Positions 4,812-5,032 of a DNA stretch of 5,032 nt are shown piece after piece. Each line of letters opens with the position of its first letter. Position 1 is the first letter of the stretch. Source of the stretch: Methanocalculus sp. (lineage in GTDB: Archaea > Halobacteriota > Methanomicrobia > Methanomicrobiales > Methanocorpusculaceae); NCBI RefSeq assembly GCF_030651615.1, contig NZ_JAUSCG010000231.1, forward strand, positions 1 to 5,032, written 5' to 3'. The notes below the pieces were generated by a model, which was not told the origin of the DNA, did no database searches, and saw only the letters and a program-made list of their open reading frames with translations. A program made the translations under genes and the position numbers.

Positions 4812-5032
4812 GAGGAGGTATAATGAATCTCTGCTGATATGGGTGAAGGAGCCCCGGCTATTCTGTGGAGCTCTCATACAATAACTTCATTGTCACCTAT
4901 TTGATACAGAATGACTGTTTTTGACTGCCAGAATTATGAGCACAACAGTATCTCCGGATGATCATCTTATCATAGGGTTTCTTCATCTTTGCGGGAGAAT
5001 AACTCTTATCAATGACGCTCCGGTGTGATCTG
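4812..5032. other. terminal stretch with no convincing gene
   Basis: All frames are broken by stops. Short frames exist (for example ATG at 4937, 30 codons; ATG at 4839, 21 codons) but none has recognisable protein character. GGAGGAGGT at 4811-4819 looks like a strong ribosome-binding site, yet the ATG at 4823 is followed by only three sense codons. The stretch may be a leader or promoter region for a gene beyond the window. Confidence 0.4.

Noticed and set aside
4563..4877. Minus-strand frame of 104 codons
   Set aside because: No hydrophobic or motif structure, odd composition, and it lies opposite the better supported small membrane gene.
4937..5029. 30-codon plus-strand frame starting MSTTVSPDD
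   Set aside because: Too short, no ribosome-binding site or TATA at the right distance, and it stops before the window edge.
1..5032. CRISPR array, tRNA or rRNA genes, insertion sequence
   Set aside because: No regularly spaced direct repeats, no cloverleaf with a GTTCGA-type T-loop, and no transposase or terminal inverted repeats were seen; the alternating repeats at 2267-2389 are too few and not evenly spaced.

Overview
The window looks like part of a methanogen chromosome, most likely order Methanomicrobiales. This is inferred from archaeal TATA boxes placed about 25-30 bases before start codons that mostly lack a ribosome-binding site, from protein flavour (a Cache sensor lipoprotein and an archaeal-type MATE transporter), and from a very high density of GATC. 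I could not run a database search, so the taxonomy is provisional.

Layout. (1) Bases 1-695, minus strand: the N-terminal 231 codons of a lipid-anchored Cache-domain sensor protein that runs out of the window. (2) Bases 696-836: a divergent promoter region. (3) Bases 837-1097, plus: a small, very charged basic protein of unknown function. (4) Bases 1257-2195, plus: a complete Dam-type DNA adenine N6-methyltransferase with no restriction enzyme beside it here. (5) Bases 2196-2406: a convergent intergenic region with a palindrome and three copies of a roughly 20-base repeat in alternating orientation. (6) Bases 2407-3123, minus: an AlkD-family DNA alkylation repair gene, full length and in frame except for one internal TAG at codon 100. 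(7) Bases 3116-4492, minus: a complete 458-residue MATE efflux transporter, upstream of the repair gene and overlapping it by 8 bases. (8) Bases 4620-4811, plus: a probable 63-residue two-helix membrane protein. (9) Bases 4812-5032: no convincing gene.

How the genes relate. The MATE and AlkD-like genes form a translationally coupled operon, plausibly pairing drug or toxin export with repair of alkylated DNA. The methyltransferase sits in a sequence with about 68 GATC sites by eye count, more than three times the uniform-base expectation, so GATC methylation could be a pervasive mark in this genome.

The most notable point is the internal amber codon in the AlkD-like gene. Every residue expected to be catalytic lies downstream of it, yet the downstream half is perfectly open and conserved in appearance. 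This fits a very recent nonsense mutation, a sequencing error, or (less likely in this order) readthrough or pyrrolysine insertion. I see no convincing new defence or mobile system.
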